Assembly (NCBI GenBank): GCA_047967505.1
Contig: CM106539.1
DNA length: 64,000 bases
DNA from: Dipteris shenzhenensis
Taxonomy: Eukaryota > Polypodiophyta > Polypodiopsida > Gleicheniales
Reading direction: 5' to 3' (one strand)
Shown: piece by piece, positions 48,211 through 60,104 of the stretch
How positions within the stretch are numbered: the first letter of the stretch is position 1
Layout of the letters: each line of letters opens with the position of its first letter
The notes under the pieces: model-generated
Database searches by the model: none
What the model saw: only the letters and a program-made list of their open reading frames with translations
Told to the model about the DNA's origin: nothing
Position numbers and translations under genes: made by a program

Positions 48211-48956
48211 TAGCAATCCTTTTTCATATGGCCCTTCTTGCCACAGTGGTAACACTCAATGTTCCGTGCCCTGGATTTGCTACGAGACTTCCCTCTTTCT
48301 TGGGACTTCCCCCTGAAGTGTGATTTGCCCCTTTGCACATTTAAGGCTACATCTTGCTTATTGCCATCCATAGACTTCCGTCTCATCTCCTCGGCCAACA
48401 AGCTACCCATAACATCATCAAATTTTAGTATTCCACTAAGTGCAGAGTTATTGACAGCTATACGGAAGGTATCCCATGAGGATGGCAATGAACATAAGAG
48501 AAATATTGCCTTAGTCTCCGCATCAAAATTCATATTTTGAGCCTGAAGCTAGCTGAAAATAATATTGAATTCATTCAAGTGAGAAGCAATGCAGACCCCT
48601 TCCTTCATCTGCAGCTCAAACAACCTCTTCATGAGGTAAACTTTATTAGAGGCAGTTTCCTTCTCATAAGTGGCACACAATTTCTTCCACAAATCTTCCG
48701 TAGTCTGCTCATTTACTACTATGAAATAAACTGACTCTGCAAGATGAAGTCTAATAGTAGACTTTGCTAATGCATCCAACTCATTCCAATCATCCTCAGA
48801 CATATTTGCAGGCTTAGCTTCAATCCCTGCCAAGGGTTTAATCTGCTTCTTTTGAATAAGCACATCCTTTATTTGTTCTTTCCACAAAGAAAAGTTTGTC
48901 CCATCAAACTTTTTAATGCTGAAAAACTCCTTTTCAGACATGGAAGAGGATGCCAT
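48201..48956 (-). pseudogene. copia element A gag
   Basis: ATG at 48954-48956. MASSSMSEKEFFSIKKFDGTNF opens a UBN2/DUF4219-type gag with WKEQIKDVL, LAESVYFIV and the C-terminal CCHC knuckle ECYHCGKKGHMKKDC (about 48190-48265). A TAG at 48549-48551 interrupts FS.LQAQ where copy B has CAG. Otherwise it is colinear with gag B. Confidence 0.9.
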
Positions 48957-49033
48957 GATGCAAATGAAACAAAATCCCAAATGCTAGTGCCTACAAGAGA
49001 GAATCACACCAAATACTAGGTGCACCCAAATGC
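48957..49033 (-). other. Leader stub of element A and junction with element B
   Basis: Matches the last part of the leader of element B (53917-53992) up to CACCCAAATG. At 49033/49034 it switches abruptly to RNase H of element B (GATGAAATGGTACCTGACC). About 1.4 kb of leader and the internal LTR are absent. Confidence 0.85.
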
Positions 49034-49352
49034 TGATGAAATGGTACCTGACCTCAATGTGTTTGGTCTTTGCATGAAAGACCGGATTCCGTGCTAGCTG
49101 AATAGCACTCATGGAATCACTATGCAATGTCAGTACACTTGTATGAATCCCCAAATCTCCCACTAGCCGATCAAGCCATATAGCCTCCTTGCAACCCTCT
49201 ATGGCTGCAACATACTCAGCCTCTATGGTAGACAAAGCAACGCACTTCTGTGCATGAGACATCCACGACACTGCACCACCTGCAAAGGTGAACACATAAC
49301 CAAAAGTGGATCTCCTACTATCCACATGCTCTGCATAGTCTAAATCTGTGTA

Positions 49353-49360
49353 CCCAAGTA
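49353..49360. repeat. Left target duplication of the DNA element
   Basis: CCCAAGTA here and at 50351-50358. One more A on each side (49352 and 50350) makes ACCCAAGTA. Element A retains a single uninterrupted ACCCAAGTACACGC at about 45336-45352. Confidence 0.85.
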
Positions 49361-50349
49361 GAGGCAGTCAATAGAGCACGCGAGAAAAAGCGAGCGCGCC
49401 CAAAAAAGCGAGCGACAATTAGTTGAAGTGGTTGGAAAATCAAGCAAGCAAAGAAAGAATCTAAGTTTTTTATAATATAATTGCTTCAAGTACAAAGTAT
49501 TCAAAAAGGTGGTTATGTGTCACAAAATTTATATTCTGATGCACACAAGTTATTTAGATGGTGCAAAAAGGCATGATATTCATCTAAATCATGCCTTGTC
49601 ATTTGATTTGATATGTAACATTATGCCATTTATATTTGATAATCAAAAGATGCAGGGATGTTAAAAACTCATCTTTTGGGCCAAAACAATCAAATGTTGA
49701 CATCTTGCCAAAATATAGGGATGTGAAAATGTCCTCTTTTGGGCCAAAACAGTTAACGCGCTCCCTGCGGGGTCATGTTACATATCAAATCAAATGGCAA
49801 GGCGTACTTTAGACGATTATCATGTCTTTGTGCACCATCTAGTAAAATTTAATGCACCAAAAAATGAATTTGTGGCCAATTTGCTGCATTGGTAAGATTA
49901 GTGGGAGGTAAGAATAAATCATTAGGGAAGGATATTTTTGCAGTAACAAAGAAACAAGGGTTTTGTTCCAAGAGTGAACAGAGTTAAAAAACCTAAGCAT
50001 TTACATATGCATGGAATCTAGACTAATCCATGCAAGGAGTCCTTGGAAAGATTATCTCAATTACTCTAGTGGAAAGAGAGAACTTGATTGCAGTAGGGTT
50101 TGTCTTTGATACAAACAATGACTTGGAAGTTAAACATACAAACTGTCTCATGGATGATGTGAAATTAGTGTTAATGGCTTTAAAGTTATATGCATGTTTA
50201 ACCTTTTGGCATTGAGGGAACATATGCACTTTTGAATAAGTTATTATTTTTTGCTACTAAAATGGGGGATTTATAAATCTTTTATTGTTTTTTATTGCTC
50301 GCTTTTTTTGGCTTGCTCGCTTTTTGTCGCTCGCTTTTTGGTAATCCTC
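49361..50349. mobile_element. Nonautonomous inverted-repeat DNA element (MULE-like)
   Basis: A 989-bp insertion in RNase H of element B. Ends GAGGCAG...CCTC carry imperfect terminal repeats rich in AAAAAGCGAGCG, present on both ends in opposite orientation. Inner arms 49520-49624 and 49772-49876 are reverse complements (GATGGTGCAAAAAGGCATGA against TCATGTCTTTGTGCACCATC). The middle repeats TTTTGGGCCAAAACA twice. The 9-bp target duplication with GAGG termini favours a Mutator-like element; reading it as 8 bp would suggest hAT. The 61-codon frame at 50030 has no recognised motif. Confidence 0.8.
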
Positions 50350-50350
50350 A

Positions 50351-50358
50351 CCCAAGTA
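50351..50358. repeat. Right target duplication of the DNA element
   Basis: Second CCCAAGTA, followed by CACGCATGTC as in the uninterrupted copy in element A. Confidence 0.85.
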
Positions 50359-53159
50359 CACGCATGTCTCCTTTACCAAAGAAGATGCACATCTCCTTGG
50401 TACCCTTCATGTACCTCATGATGCACTTAAGTGCCTCCCAATGCCTCTTTCCTGGATTAGCCATTTATCGGCTAACAACTCCCACTGCAAATGCAATGTC
50501 TGGTCTAGTAGCTATCATAGCATACATAAGACTCCCAACCGCTGATGCATAAGGAACCTTGGCCATCATGGCCCTCTCCTCATCTGATTTGGGACTATCT
50601 GTATGACTCAGTTTCACATATGGAGGCAATGGAGTACTCACTGCCTTCCCCCCTTCCATATTGAAACACTGTAATACTTTTGTACCATACTCCTTCTGTG
50701 AAAGCCAAAGGAGTTTCCTACTCCGATCACGTGTGATATCAAAGGCCTCATGCAACTTGGCCTTTAATGCATATAGCTCATAAGTATTCTTACTAGCCAA
50801 TAGCATATCATCCACATATAGTGCCAAGATTATCAGGCTATTATCCTTAGCCCTTTTAGTGTAGACGCAGTGATCAATTTCACTCTTAAAACCCTAGACC
50901 GAATGAAAGCATCAAACTTCTGATACCATTCTCTAGGCACTTGCTTAAGACCATAGAGACTCTCCTTTAGCTTGCAGACTAAATGCTCTTTGCCCTTTTC
51001 TTCAAAGCCTTCTGGCTGCACCATGTAAATTTCCTCATGCAAATCCCCATGCAAGAAAGCTGTCTTGACATGCATCTGCATAAGCTCCATATCCTCTGAT
51101 GCCACTAGTCCAAGCATGCATCTAAGTGTGGTCATCTTCACAACTGGAGAGAATATCTCATCAAAATCCACACCCTTCTCTTTCTTGAACCCTTTAGTGA
51201 CCAAACGGGCCTTGTACCTAGGCACATCATCACCTGTGACCTTCATCTTGTAGACCCATTTACATGGCAATGCTTTCTTTCCATGTGGCAAAGAAACCAA
51301 GTCCCAAGTCTTATTCTTCATAAGTGAACTCATCTATGATTACATAGCATACTCCCACTTGCATTGATCCTCGTGCATCATAGCCTCTCTGTAGCAAGAA
51401 GGCTCCCCACAATCAGTAAGCATCACATAGTCTACCCCTCGAACAAACCTATCAGGCAGTCTAGACATTCTAGATGATCTTCTCAAGGGCATTTCAGCTT
51501 GTTGTCCCACTTGCATATCAGCCACATTTGGCTCATCATTTCCACCAATAGATGATCCATCATCTACCCTTGATTATATACCTGTGGGAGTATTTGGTGG
51601 TACCATTTCCTGCACATTTGGTGCATGGATAGCTTGCTGTCTATCAACATATGCAGGTGGATTCACATCCTGGAAAGTGAGTCTCCTCATTTCAACATCC
51701 CTCATGGGTACCTTTTGCATCTTCTCATTGAAGACTACATCATGGCTGCGTATGATCTTCTTTGCTTCTGGATCCCAGAGATTATAGCCCATCTCTCCAC
51801 TTTCACCATAACCTAGAAAGATGCATTTCCTAGACTTAGGATCTAGCTTCTTTCGAAGCTCTTTTGGCACATGTGCATATGCCTCACACCAAAATATACG
51901 CAAATGAGAGTACGAGGGCTTCTTGCCACTCCATGCCTCTTCAGTAATACCACCATCCAAACTCTTACTAGGTGATCTATTGATCACATGCACTGCAGTC
52001 TTCATTGCCTCAGCCCAAAAACCACCAGAAAGACTTGCATTGGAAAGCATGCATTGCAACCTTTCTTGAATGGTACGGTTCATCTTTTCTGCAACTAGAT
52101 TTTGCTCTGGAGTATGAGGGGATGTAAGCTCCCTCTTAATCCCACGTGTATCACAGAAATGCTGAAAGTCATGAGAGAGATACTCTCCACCATTGTCAGT
52201 CCATAGGCATTTAAGCATTCTACCTGACTGATTCGCAACCAACGCCAGCCATTTCTGAAATACCTAGAACACATCACTCTTCCGAGCTATAGCATAAGCC
52301 CACACTTTCCTAGTTGCATCATCAATGAATGTCACATAGTATTCAACCCCGCCTAATGACCGTGTAGACATGGGACCACATACGTCTGAATGCACCAAAT
52401 CAAGCTTTTCAAACTCCTTCTTTCCCCTTCTTTTATGGGCTGATTTAGTCTACTTCCCATAGAGACAGTGCTCACAAAATTCAAAATCAGAGAAACTCAA
52501 ATGCGGTACATAACCCAAATGGCATAAGAGTTTCATTCCATTCTGGCTCATGTGCCCCAACCTCCAATGCCACAAAGAAGTGCTTGGCTGCTCGATTATT
52601 GCAACAACATGATCAAATACCCCTGATACATGTAAGGGATACAAAGTCCCACACTTGGCACCCCTAGCCAAAAGCAGAGAGCCCTTCTAAATTTTCCAAC
52701 TCTGAAAGCCAAAAGTGGTGTGAAAACCAGCATCATCTAGCTGACCCACTGAAATAAGACTCTTGGTCAGCTTAGGCACATGTCTCACATGTTTCAAAAC
52801 AAATACAGACCCATTTGCAAAAGAAAACTTTATGTCACCTACTCCCACTATGTCACATGCATAGTCATTTCCAAGATGCACACAACCTGTCTTTCCACTG
52901 TCATAAGTGGAGAACCATTCCCTATGGGGAGTAACATGGAATGAAGCACTAGAATCCAAAATCCAATCCTGGGAATATGCATCATCTGAAGTGGTAAGCA
53001 ACTCTGCAGATAAACTAGACATGAAGAGAATGTCATTGTCACTATCATGTGTGACTGCATTGATCTCCTCGATCTTCATTTTTCCTTTGTCCTCCCCACG
53101 ACTCTCTTCCTTCTGATTTGCACCCCAATTTGCATTCTTTTTCTTATCCTTTTGCTCTC

Positions 53160-53916
53160 TTTTCAGCTTGTAGCAATCCTTTTTCATATGGCCTTTCTTG
53201 CCACACTGGTAACACTCAATGTTTCGTGCCCAGGATTTGCTACGAGACTTCTCTCTTTCTTGGGACTTCCCCCTGAATTGTTATCTGCCCCTTTGCACAT
53301 TTAAGGCTGCATCTTGCTTGTTGCTGTCCATAGACTTCCGTCTAATCTCCTCGGCCAACAAGCTATCCACAACATCATCAAATTTCAGTACTCCACCAGG
53401 TGCAGAGTTACTGATAGCTATACGGAAGGTATCCCATGAGGATGGCAATGAACATAAGAGAAATATTGCCTTAGTCTCCGCATCAAAATTCATCTTCTGA
53501 GCCTGAAGCTGGCTGAAAATAATATTGAATTCATTCAAGTGAGAAGCAATGGAGACCCCTTCCTTCATTTGCAGCTCAAACAACCTCTTCATGAGGTAAA
53601 CTTTATTAGAGGCAGTCTCCTTCTCATAAGTGGCACACAGTTTCTTCCACAAATCTTCTGTAGTCTGCTCATTTACTACTGTGAAATAAACTGACTCTGC
53701 AAGATGAAGTCTAATAGTAGACTTTGCTAATGCATCCAACTCATTCCAATCATCCTCAAACATATCTGTAGGCTTAGCTTCAATACCTGCCAAGGGTTTA
53801 ATCTGCTTCTTTTGAATAAGCACATCCCTTATTTGTTCTTTCCACAAAGAAAAGTTTGTCCCATCAAACTTTTTAATGCTGAAAAGCTCCTTTTCAGACA
53901 TGGAAGAGGATGCCAT
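53160..53916 (-). pseudogene. copia element B gag
   Basis: ATG at 53914-53916. 211 codons are open to 53281: KKFDGTNFSLWKEQI, DVLIQKKQIKPLAG, LAESVYFTVV, YEKETASNKVYLMKRLFELQMK, LCSLPSSWDTFRIA, SLLAEEIRRKSMD. A frame break near 53281 separates it from the basic stretch and the zinc knuckle ECYQCGKKGHMKKDC (about 53175-53220). It is the better preserved of the two gags. Confidence 0.92.
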
Positions 53917-55361
53917 GATTCAGATGAAACAAAATCCCAAATGCTAGTACCTGCAAGAGAGAATCACACCAAATACTAGGTGCACCCAAATGTGTATGCC
54001 ACAATAGACTGAAATATCACCAAAACTCAAAGCTCAAAGCATCAAAAGATGCATCTGACTCATGTGCATGTACTATTCATCCATATGAGCAAATCTGGCC
54101 CAAAAGAAAATGCCAACTGCAATGGCAATCCAAAATGCCAATAATTGCCAAATGGCTCAAGCATAAACACCATCCATGGGCATATGCATCAATAATATCT
54201 CATCCAAGAGAGCATAACACTATCAGTGCATCACCTACAATGTGTCAAAGCTGTCCCTCAGCATAAAATAGCATCCATGTGCAAAGCGTCCATGAAAATC
54301 AACCAACCAGGCAATCTGGGCCTATCAACGCATCTAATAAGGATCGCAATGCATCCAAATGGCCTATAAATCATCTGCTGCAACCCAATGCACACCACGA
54401 ATGAGCGCACATGGCTCAAACTGCAACCAGAGTGATCTGCATAAGGTATGCTCAAGAAATCATGGTCCCACGGAAAAGACCGCTACTGAAAATAGAACCT
54501 GAGATGCCTCAAAACATGGGCGCCATTGCATAATCGGACTCAGCAAGAAAATATGCAAATATCTCTCTTGTGCCAGAACTCCAAAATCCCAACCAATGAG
54601 TGAGAAATGGGAGTCAACACTTATCCACTGCCATGTGGCATAAATCTAAGGTTTCAAAACCTTAGAATGCAAAATGCATAACAAAGAGATGAAATCGAAT
54701 ACACAAAGATCTATAACTCTGAAAATACTCCACCGAATCATGCAAGAACTGACAGGTAAGGGTTATTGGGCATCCGAAATGCAATGTGACAGACGGTTTT
54801 AGAAACCGTGGTCTCAATCACTGGGTCTAACACACAGACTGAAAAACGTTTTTGGAAACAGAGCTATTTGTAAACTCCATCGGAGTGCGAATGATGAGCA
54901 ACATAGAAGTTTTAGGACCTCCTGAGTCCACCGGAACTGACAGATCTACAAATGGTTACTCCAAACTTGAGTTCCAACACCCGGGCAGAAAAACGCAGAA
55001 ACTGACACAGTGAGTCAGAAATCCAATGAAATGATCCCAGATTCAAGAATGAAGGTGTTTTCAAGCTCCTGAAGTGAAGTGGACACCAAAAGCAAGTAAT
55101 AGTTGCCTCTACAAGTCAATACGGAGTCTCTGTCGTCGAACGGAACAGGGAAAAGCTTAAAAAATAACTTTTTCTTTGAAAACACTTAACAGGCTCTCAA
55201 AACCACTTCGCAAAGCCAAAGTGACTTTTCCAAAGGTTCCTCCAAGGTCTTTGCACACTCGGATGCAAGTAAAGTCACCCACAAAGCTTTCCACAGAGCT
55301 TCTCCTTCCTCCCACAAAGCTGCTAAGCCTCCAAGCATTCACGCACGCTCAACTAGATCAC
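53917..55361 (-). other. Leader of element B, about 1.4 kb, non-coding
   Basis: The interval between primer-binding site and gag ATG is much longer than usual for copia and shows only short frames. It contains many GCATC/ATGCAT words and near-repeats (AATGCCAACTGCAATGGCAATCCAAAATGCC). Element A retains only its last 77 bp. Confidence 0.7.
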
Positions 55362-55379
55362 CCGGGCTCTCATACCAGT
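55362..55379 (-). promoter_or_regulatory. Primer-binding site of the composite copia
   Basis: On -, the LTR end TGAGAGCACTCTCA is followed by ACTGGTATGAGAGCCCGG. TGGTATGAGAGCC matches the initiator Met tRNA type site with one change. Confidence 0.8.
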
Positions 55380-55547
55380 TGAGAGTGCTCTCAACGGAAG
55401 CAAGAACGGAAGAGGGAGAGAGAGAGACTGAGCCACACAAGTTTTGGTGGGTGCAGAACACCCTAATCTTCTTTTTCATTCATTTATATATGTGTTTGAG
55501 TATTGTACATAACCGGGGTAAAGGCACAATGACCTTTAACCCCCACA
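55380..55547 (-). repeat. 5' LTR of the composite copia, about 168 bp
   Basis: TGAGAGTGCTCTCA to AACCCCCACA on +, near-identical to 44660-44840. It is short for a copia LTR. The (GA)n part is shorter than in the other LTR. Confidence 0.9.
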
Positions 55548-56460
55548 AGTGATGGGGGAAAAAAGGTCGAGGGGGAAGATTAGAGGGGAAGAACTAAAGT
55601 TTAAAGATCATGAAAGTAAGGGGGATGGTGAGGGGTAAGGAGGTAGAATGTGGTATTAGGACAAAGCGAGTGCGTAAAAGAGAGTAGAAAGAAAGAGGAG
55701 GGTTATGAGGGTTAGAATATAAAGGGTTTTTGGGAGGAGGAGGAGGGGGGGGGGGGGAGTTGACGTTACGAACTTAATGAAGGAAAGTCTAATGTAAAAG
55801 TACCTTGTATAAAAAAGCGGCAGGAGAAATTTGGCAAATCTCAAAGAAGTCGCTGGCAGCTGAAGAGTTATGAGCAGTAATGGGAGGCGGCTGTGCGGGT
55901 CTGCACTGGGAGCCGATAGAGGTGGAGGAAGGGCATAAAGAGGGGGCAGTACCAGAGCTTGTTGACAACACGTGGTTCAAAGCTCAGAGCTGTGCGTGGA
56001 AGTACATGAGGGTCGGGGTCTTGTGGCGACTTTGGCACAAGTGGCTGCAGTCACTGCAGGCACGATAATGGGCAGGAGCTCGTCAGTGGTCACCATCGTT
56101 TGGAGCAGCATGCACAAAAAGGAGAGGCGTACGCTCTATGGAGACCATAGGAGCTACAATGTAGTGTAGCCACAGGGTCTTCTTAAATAGGCTAGCCAAG
56201 TGAGCAGTCGAGGAGTACGCGGGCTCAGGAAGCGAGTAAGTTAGAAGCTTGAATATGCAAACTATGATGGGTATAGAATACAGTCGGATAGAAAGTGTGG
56301 GGAGGGTCAAAAGTAAAGGTAGATTTTATCACTATAATGGGCTTTAGATTTTCCCATTCTAATAGGCTTTAGTTCTAACCAATCTAATACTTTTTAGATT
56401 TAACAAATCTCATGTAGGTAGAATTAACCAATCTAATATAGGAGAAATTAGAAATTTATA
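55548..56460. other. No gene recognised; G run at 55737-55760
   Basis: Purine-rich DNA with a run of 14 or more G after GGAGGAGGAGG near 55737-55760. Open frames at 55880-56169 have no recognisable motif. Confidence 0.45.
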
Positions 56461-56464
56461 AGGA

Positions 56465-56880
56465 AATTTAATAGAAAGGTGTAAATAGTTTAGGAAAAAA
56501 GGGGGGGAAATAAAAAATTGAGGGAAATTTAATCAAGGAATTTAAGAGAAGAGTGTCGTGAAAGGAAAACCTATTAGTTAAGGAAAAATAAAGAAAATAT
56601 GAAAAAATAAAGAAAATTAAGGAAAGTTTAAGGAAAATGAGAAAAAATAAGGAAGCAATAAGGAAAATAAGGAAAAATAAGAGACAATTAATGAAAACAA
56701 TAAAAATAAGGAAAAATAAAGGGAGATTAAGGAAAAAAGGTAACAGGAGAAATGACTAAAAATAAAATATTAAAAGAAAAATATTAGGGAAAATTTTTTA
56801 AAAAGGGGGGAAATTAGGGAGAAATTAAGGGGAGAATAAGGGAGTTTGAGGGAAAAGAAATTAGGGAAATTAAGGGGGCT
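56465..56880 (+). repeat. Purine-rich low-complexity tract (AAGGAAAAT-like)
   Basis: About 400 bp of A and G with scattered T: repeated GGAAAAATAAGG, AAGGAAAATAAG and GGGGAAATTAGG words. It is an imperfect simple repeat with no coding content. Confidence 0.85.
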
Positions 56881-56935
56881 TGTCGAGGGGAGCTCTAATG
56901 AGCAAGTGGCAAAAACCAATGGAGAAAGGGATAGT

Positions 56936-56937
<2 letters not shown>

Positions 56938-57003
<66 letters not shown>

Positions 57004-57025
57004 CATACACACACACACACACACA
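56938..57025 (+). repeat. (TG)n followed by (AC)n
   Basis: About 32 uninterrupted TG units (56938-57002), then GACATA and about 9 AC units to 57025. The arms are self-complementary. Long pure runs imply high length instability. Confidence 0.97.
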
Positions 57026-57029
57026 TACG

Positions 57030-59900
57030 TGAGACATACACATTGTACAAAAAAAGGCCCTCCCATTGCATTTATCAACATACAAATGGCATGATAATGC
57101 AGAATTAAGCATACTTGTTGATATGATAGAATTACATGGGTCCTTATCTAAGGAATGGGAAGAAGAGGAATGGGCCTAAAACAATAGAATGCAAAGTAAT
57201 TAATTGATCCTATAGCATACATATAACTTATAAGTGCAAGGCTTTAACCTTGTAGTTACATTGTCACGGGTGTGATGAAGACAAGGGTCACACTTGAAGA
57301 TGGGGTGGAGCTTGAAGTCGAGGGTGGAGCTGGAGGAGGGTGGAGAGAAAAATAATTGAATTGCATGTAGAGTTCCACTTAAGTACCCAATAAACTAGTG
57401 CCCATCGTGGCTGTAGTGTGTAGACATCTCATATAAACCATAGACTACATTAAATTGTAATTCATGAGGGAATCCTTGTGGACAATTGAGCTTGCATGAA
57501 TTACATGAAATCCATGTACAATCCTTGTTGTTATCATCATATTGTGAGCCATATCCTTTCACATTTATGCACACTTGTAATTCCATGGAGCCCAATGGCC
57601 CATGTCAAGCGACATGGGGGCCTTATGTTTCATTACTAATCATCACCAATTAAATTTAGAGCCACCAATTTAGATGCCTCACTACATTTGATTCATCATC
57701 ACATTCATGTCAACATGTTAATTCAAACCAAGAAGTGGCTTGTTGTCCAACTCACACACTATGGTGGCCTTAGCTTACATTTCCTAGAATCCTTGGGCTT
57801 GTGCATTACCCTCTCTAATGAATGCATTCATTATGTGAAATCAATATCGAATCCTTGTTATCGTCATATTTCTAGCCATGTCATTTCACATACAAGCACG
57901 CATGAGAAGGTGTTGCCATCCTTGGAGGTAGTTTGTAGGCTAGTTTCTTAGAGCATGCATGGAAGGAACACAACCCTTCAGGGAATTCCCCCATGTATAG
58001 GTCAATAATGATGATGGAGACATCCACTTGCTAGAATTTTTTGCTATTTTCAAGGAAACAAGGCTTTTTTTTTTGGATACTTGAGAAACCATTAAGTATT
58101 AGAGCCCATCTCCCATGGAAAACCAATGCTTTGTTGAAAAATAGAGGTTCCTAGAGTTACGGACAAACTATCTAGAACAAAGTTTAACCAAACTACAACT
58201 TTCGTGCACCTTTTCTCTAATTGACGGCTTGCTTTTTAGATTTCATCCAAAAAAAAACAAAATACAGGCTGATTTTTCACCTTTTAAAACTTTGTGCCTA
58301 TCTTTTTCATAAAACTTGTGAGACAAGCTTTCCTAAAAGTGACTTTATAGCACATAGTAAAATCTTTTATAAGCTATTGGTTTTACTCTCAAATGTATCA
58401 AGGGTGTATAAACTTCATTACACAACTACCATTATTTGAAAAATGAACTGCTAACAATGAGAACTACTCAAAAACAGCATCTTTTCGGCCTCTATTTTCA
58501 ACTTCCTGTTCAAGCTGACTTCATTAGTGGATACTAATTGTAGTTAAGAGTGCTAGCTTTAGTTAGTAAGTTTGTTTTTAGGGCTAGTTTTAGTTTAATA
58601 CCTCCCTTCTCTTTATCTTCTCCACATTGTCTTGGCTACATGCTACTCGCACTATCATATTCTCCAGTCTGGCCATCTACTGTACATTGTACGTGAAGGA
58701 TTCCCGACGGCAGCAGCATTCTCTCTATCCCATTTCCATTCTGTTCATGACACTGACCTACATTAACAAAGCAGAACCTCAGTGGATTCTCAAGGGAGCA
58801 AATCTATTGCAAAGCCCAATAGCTTCTGCCAATCCATACAATTTGTGGACAACACAACATAATGAAGAGGTAAAGGAGAATCTGTATGATGCACAGGGTC
58901 TTTACTTCAAGCAATAGGAGCAGAACATACTGTTAGGACCAACAGATGTTGAAAGCCAACGCATGCCACACAAAGAGAGGTACATCTAGCTTGCAAATTC
59001 TTTCAATGCACTCCCCATAGAGTAATGGTAAATACAGGCATTTGTAAACAAATCTGAGTGGAGTTTGCCCATACCATCGTGTTGATACCTCAATTTTCCG
59101 TTTAGTAACTATCTAGCAAAAAGTCATGATGTGCACGACACTCGGTTCACAGTAGGGGTTTTTTACTATTGCAACAACGAATTTGGTGAAGACACTTCAT
59201 ACTACAATCCATCTTAGCAGTCTGAAATTTATCAATTGTGGGTATGTTTCATTGATTACATATACCTAGATGAATCCAGGTACATTCCCAAACTCATCCT
59301 CTAAAAACACAACATAGTGCAGTTTCAATCTCATGATAGTCACTCACAAGGTTGAAAACCATAAACTCCATCATGCATAGCAAGGACTAGCTACTATGAC
59401 ATCCCCACTGACGTCATCAGCACCCAACAGTGGGTGTAGACCATAGTATGAAAATATGCTCTCACACATACAAATCCACACACCCACATAAAAACTGTAA
59501 TCAGTTTCATTGATTACAGTTGATATCACTTGAAACCAGAAAAAAAAAATCGAAGAATGAGGTCGGCCTGAAATGAAACCTTCAGAACAGTACTATTCCA
59601 AACAAACAAAGATGGATGGAGAGTACAACCACAAAATATAAAATGTAAATCACATGGAAACTCGATAGATGGGAATGGAGAAGACACCATGCCTCAATAG
59701 AAAACGTAAAACAAGTGCTCTAATACCAAGATAAAGATTAAGGGGTAAATGGGAGTGGAAACCCCAAATGGAGTACTTCAAGAACTTGTTTTGGCAGTAA
59801 GCAACAAGAACATAAATGCCAAGGAAACCCATCGAAACAGATATCGGAAACACTACATTTTGAAACCTCCAATGAAAATGCTTCTACGCCATACATGGAT
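57030..59900. other. No gene recognised
   Basis: About 2.9 kb of unassigned DNA. A perfect small hairpin CCCATGTC-AAGC-GACATGGG lies at about 57599-57618. Frames at 57688 and 58627 (87 and 96 codons) have no motif. TTGGTATTAGAGC on - at about 59709-59721 resembles a copia primer-binding site, but no LTR partner was found. Confidence 0.45.
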
Positions 59901-60104
59901 ACCCCTGCGGCCAAAATTTTGTTGACATTTATCGCTTCTCTTCATCAGACACTTTAAGTCCACTCATCCTGCACCGACATGACATCCTCAATAGGGAGAG
60001 GAATATCAAAAAGGGGAATCAACATGATCCCTGGGTTACAAAGCAGGCCAAGTACAGAATGGCTAAAAATTGTAGAAAACATAGAAAGCCTGGCAGAACA
60101 ATTC
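59901..60104 (-). other. Probable 3' UTR of the RBM25-like gene
   Basis: Directly downstream of the stop codon on -. No coding content. The polyadenylation site cannot be fixed from the sequence. Confidence 0.4.

Larger units (their letters stand above)
49034..53187 (-). pseudogene. copia element B pol, fragmented
   Basis: Colinear with pol A. Protease DWILDSSASFHVTP is at about 52970, GAG-pre-integrase at 52450-52671, integrase at 51574-52242 (TDNGGEYLS, AEKMNRTIQE) and RT at 50740-51333 with intact LYVDDMLLAS. RNase H is at 50351-50465 and 49034-49360, split by a DNA-element insertion and truncated after RYHFIS. Relative to A, about 14 codons are deleted after KLHEAFD near 50740. Several further stops and shifts are present (51334, 51526-51573, 50828). 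Confidence 0.9.
44660..55547 (-). mobile_element. Composite of two Ty1/copia elements between one LTR pair
   Basis: On - the order is 5' LTR (55380-55547), primer-binding site, leader, gag B, pol B up to mid RNase H (49034), then directly the leader, gag A and pol A of a second related copy (49033-44841), then 3' LTR (44660-44840). A normal tandem would have a third LTR and the end of RNase H between B and A; both are missing. No target duplication is seen: GGCCT precedes 44660 and AGTGA follows 55547. Left flank is CACTA sequence and right flank is not. Element B also carries a DNA-element insertion at 49361-50349. Confidence 0.85.

Noticed and set aside
58627-58917. 96-codon open frame
   Set aside because: No family resemblance and no flanking gene structure; could be an exon but nothing supports it.
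59700-59730. Minus-strand TTGGTATTAGAGC resembling a copia primer-binding site
   Set aside because: No LTR pair or pol sequence adjacent; a single short match is expected by chance and lies near the RBM25 3' end.
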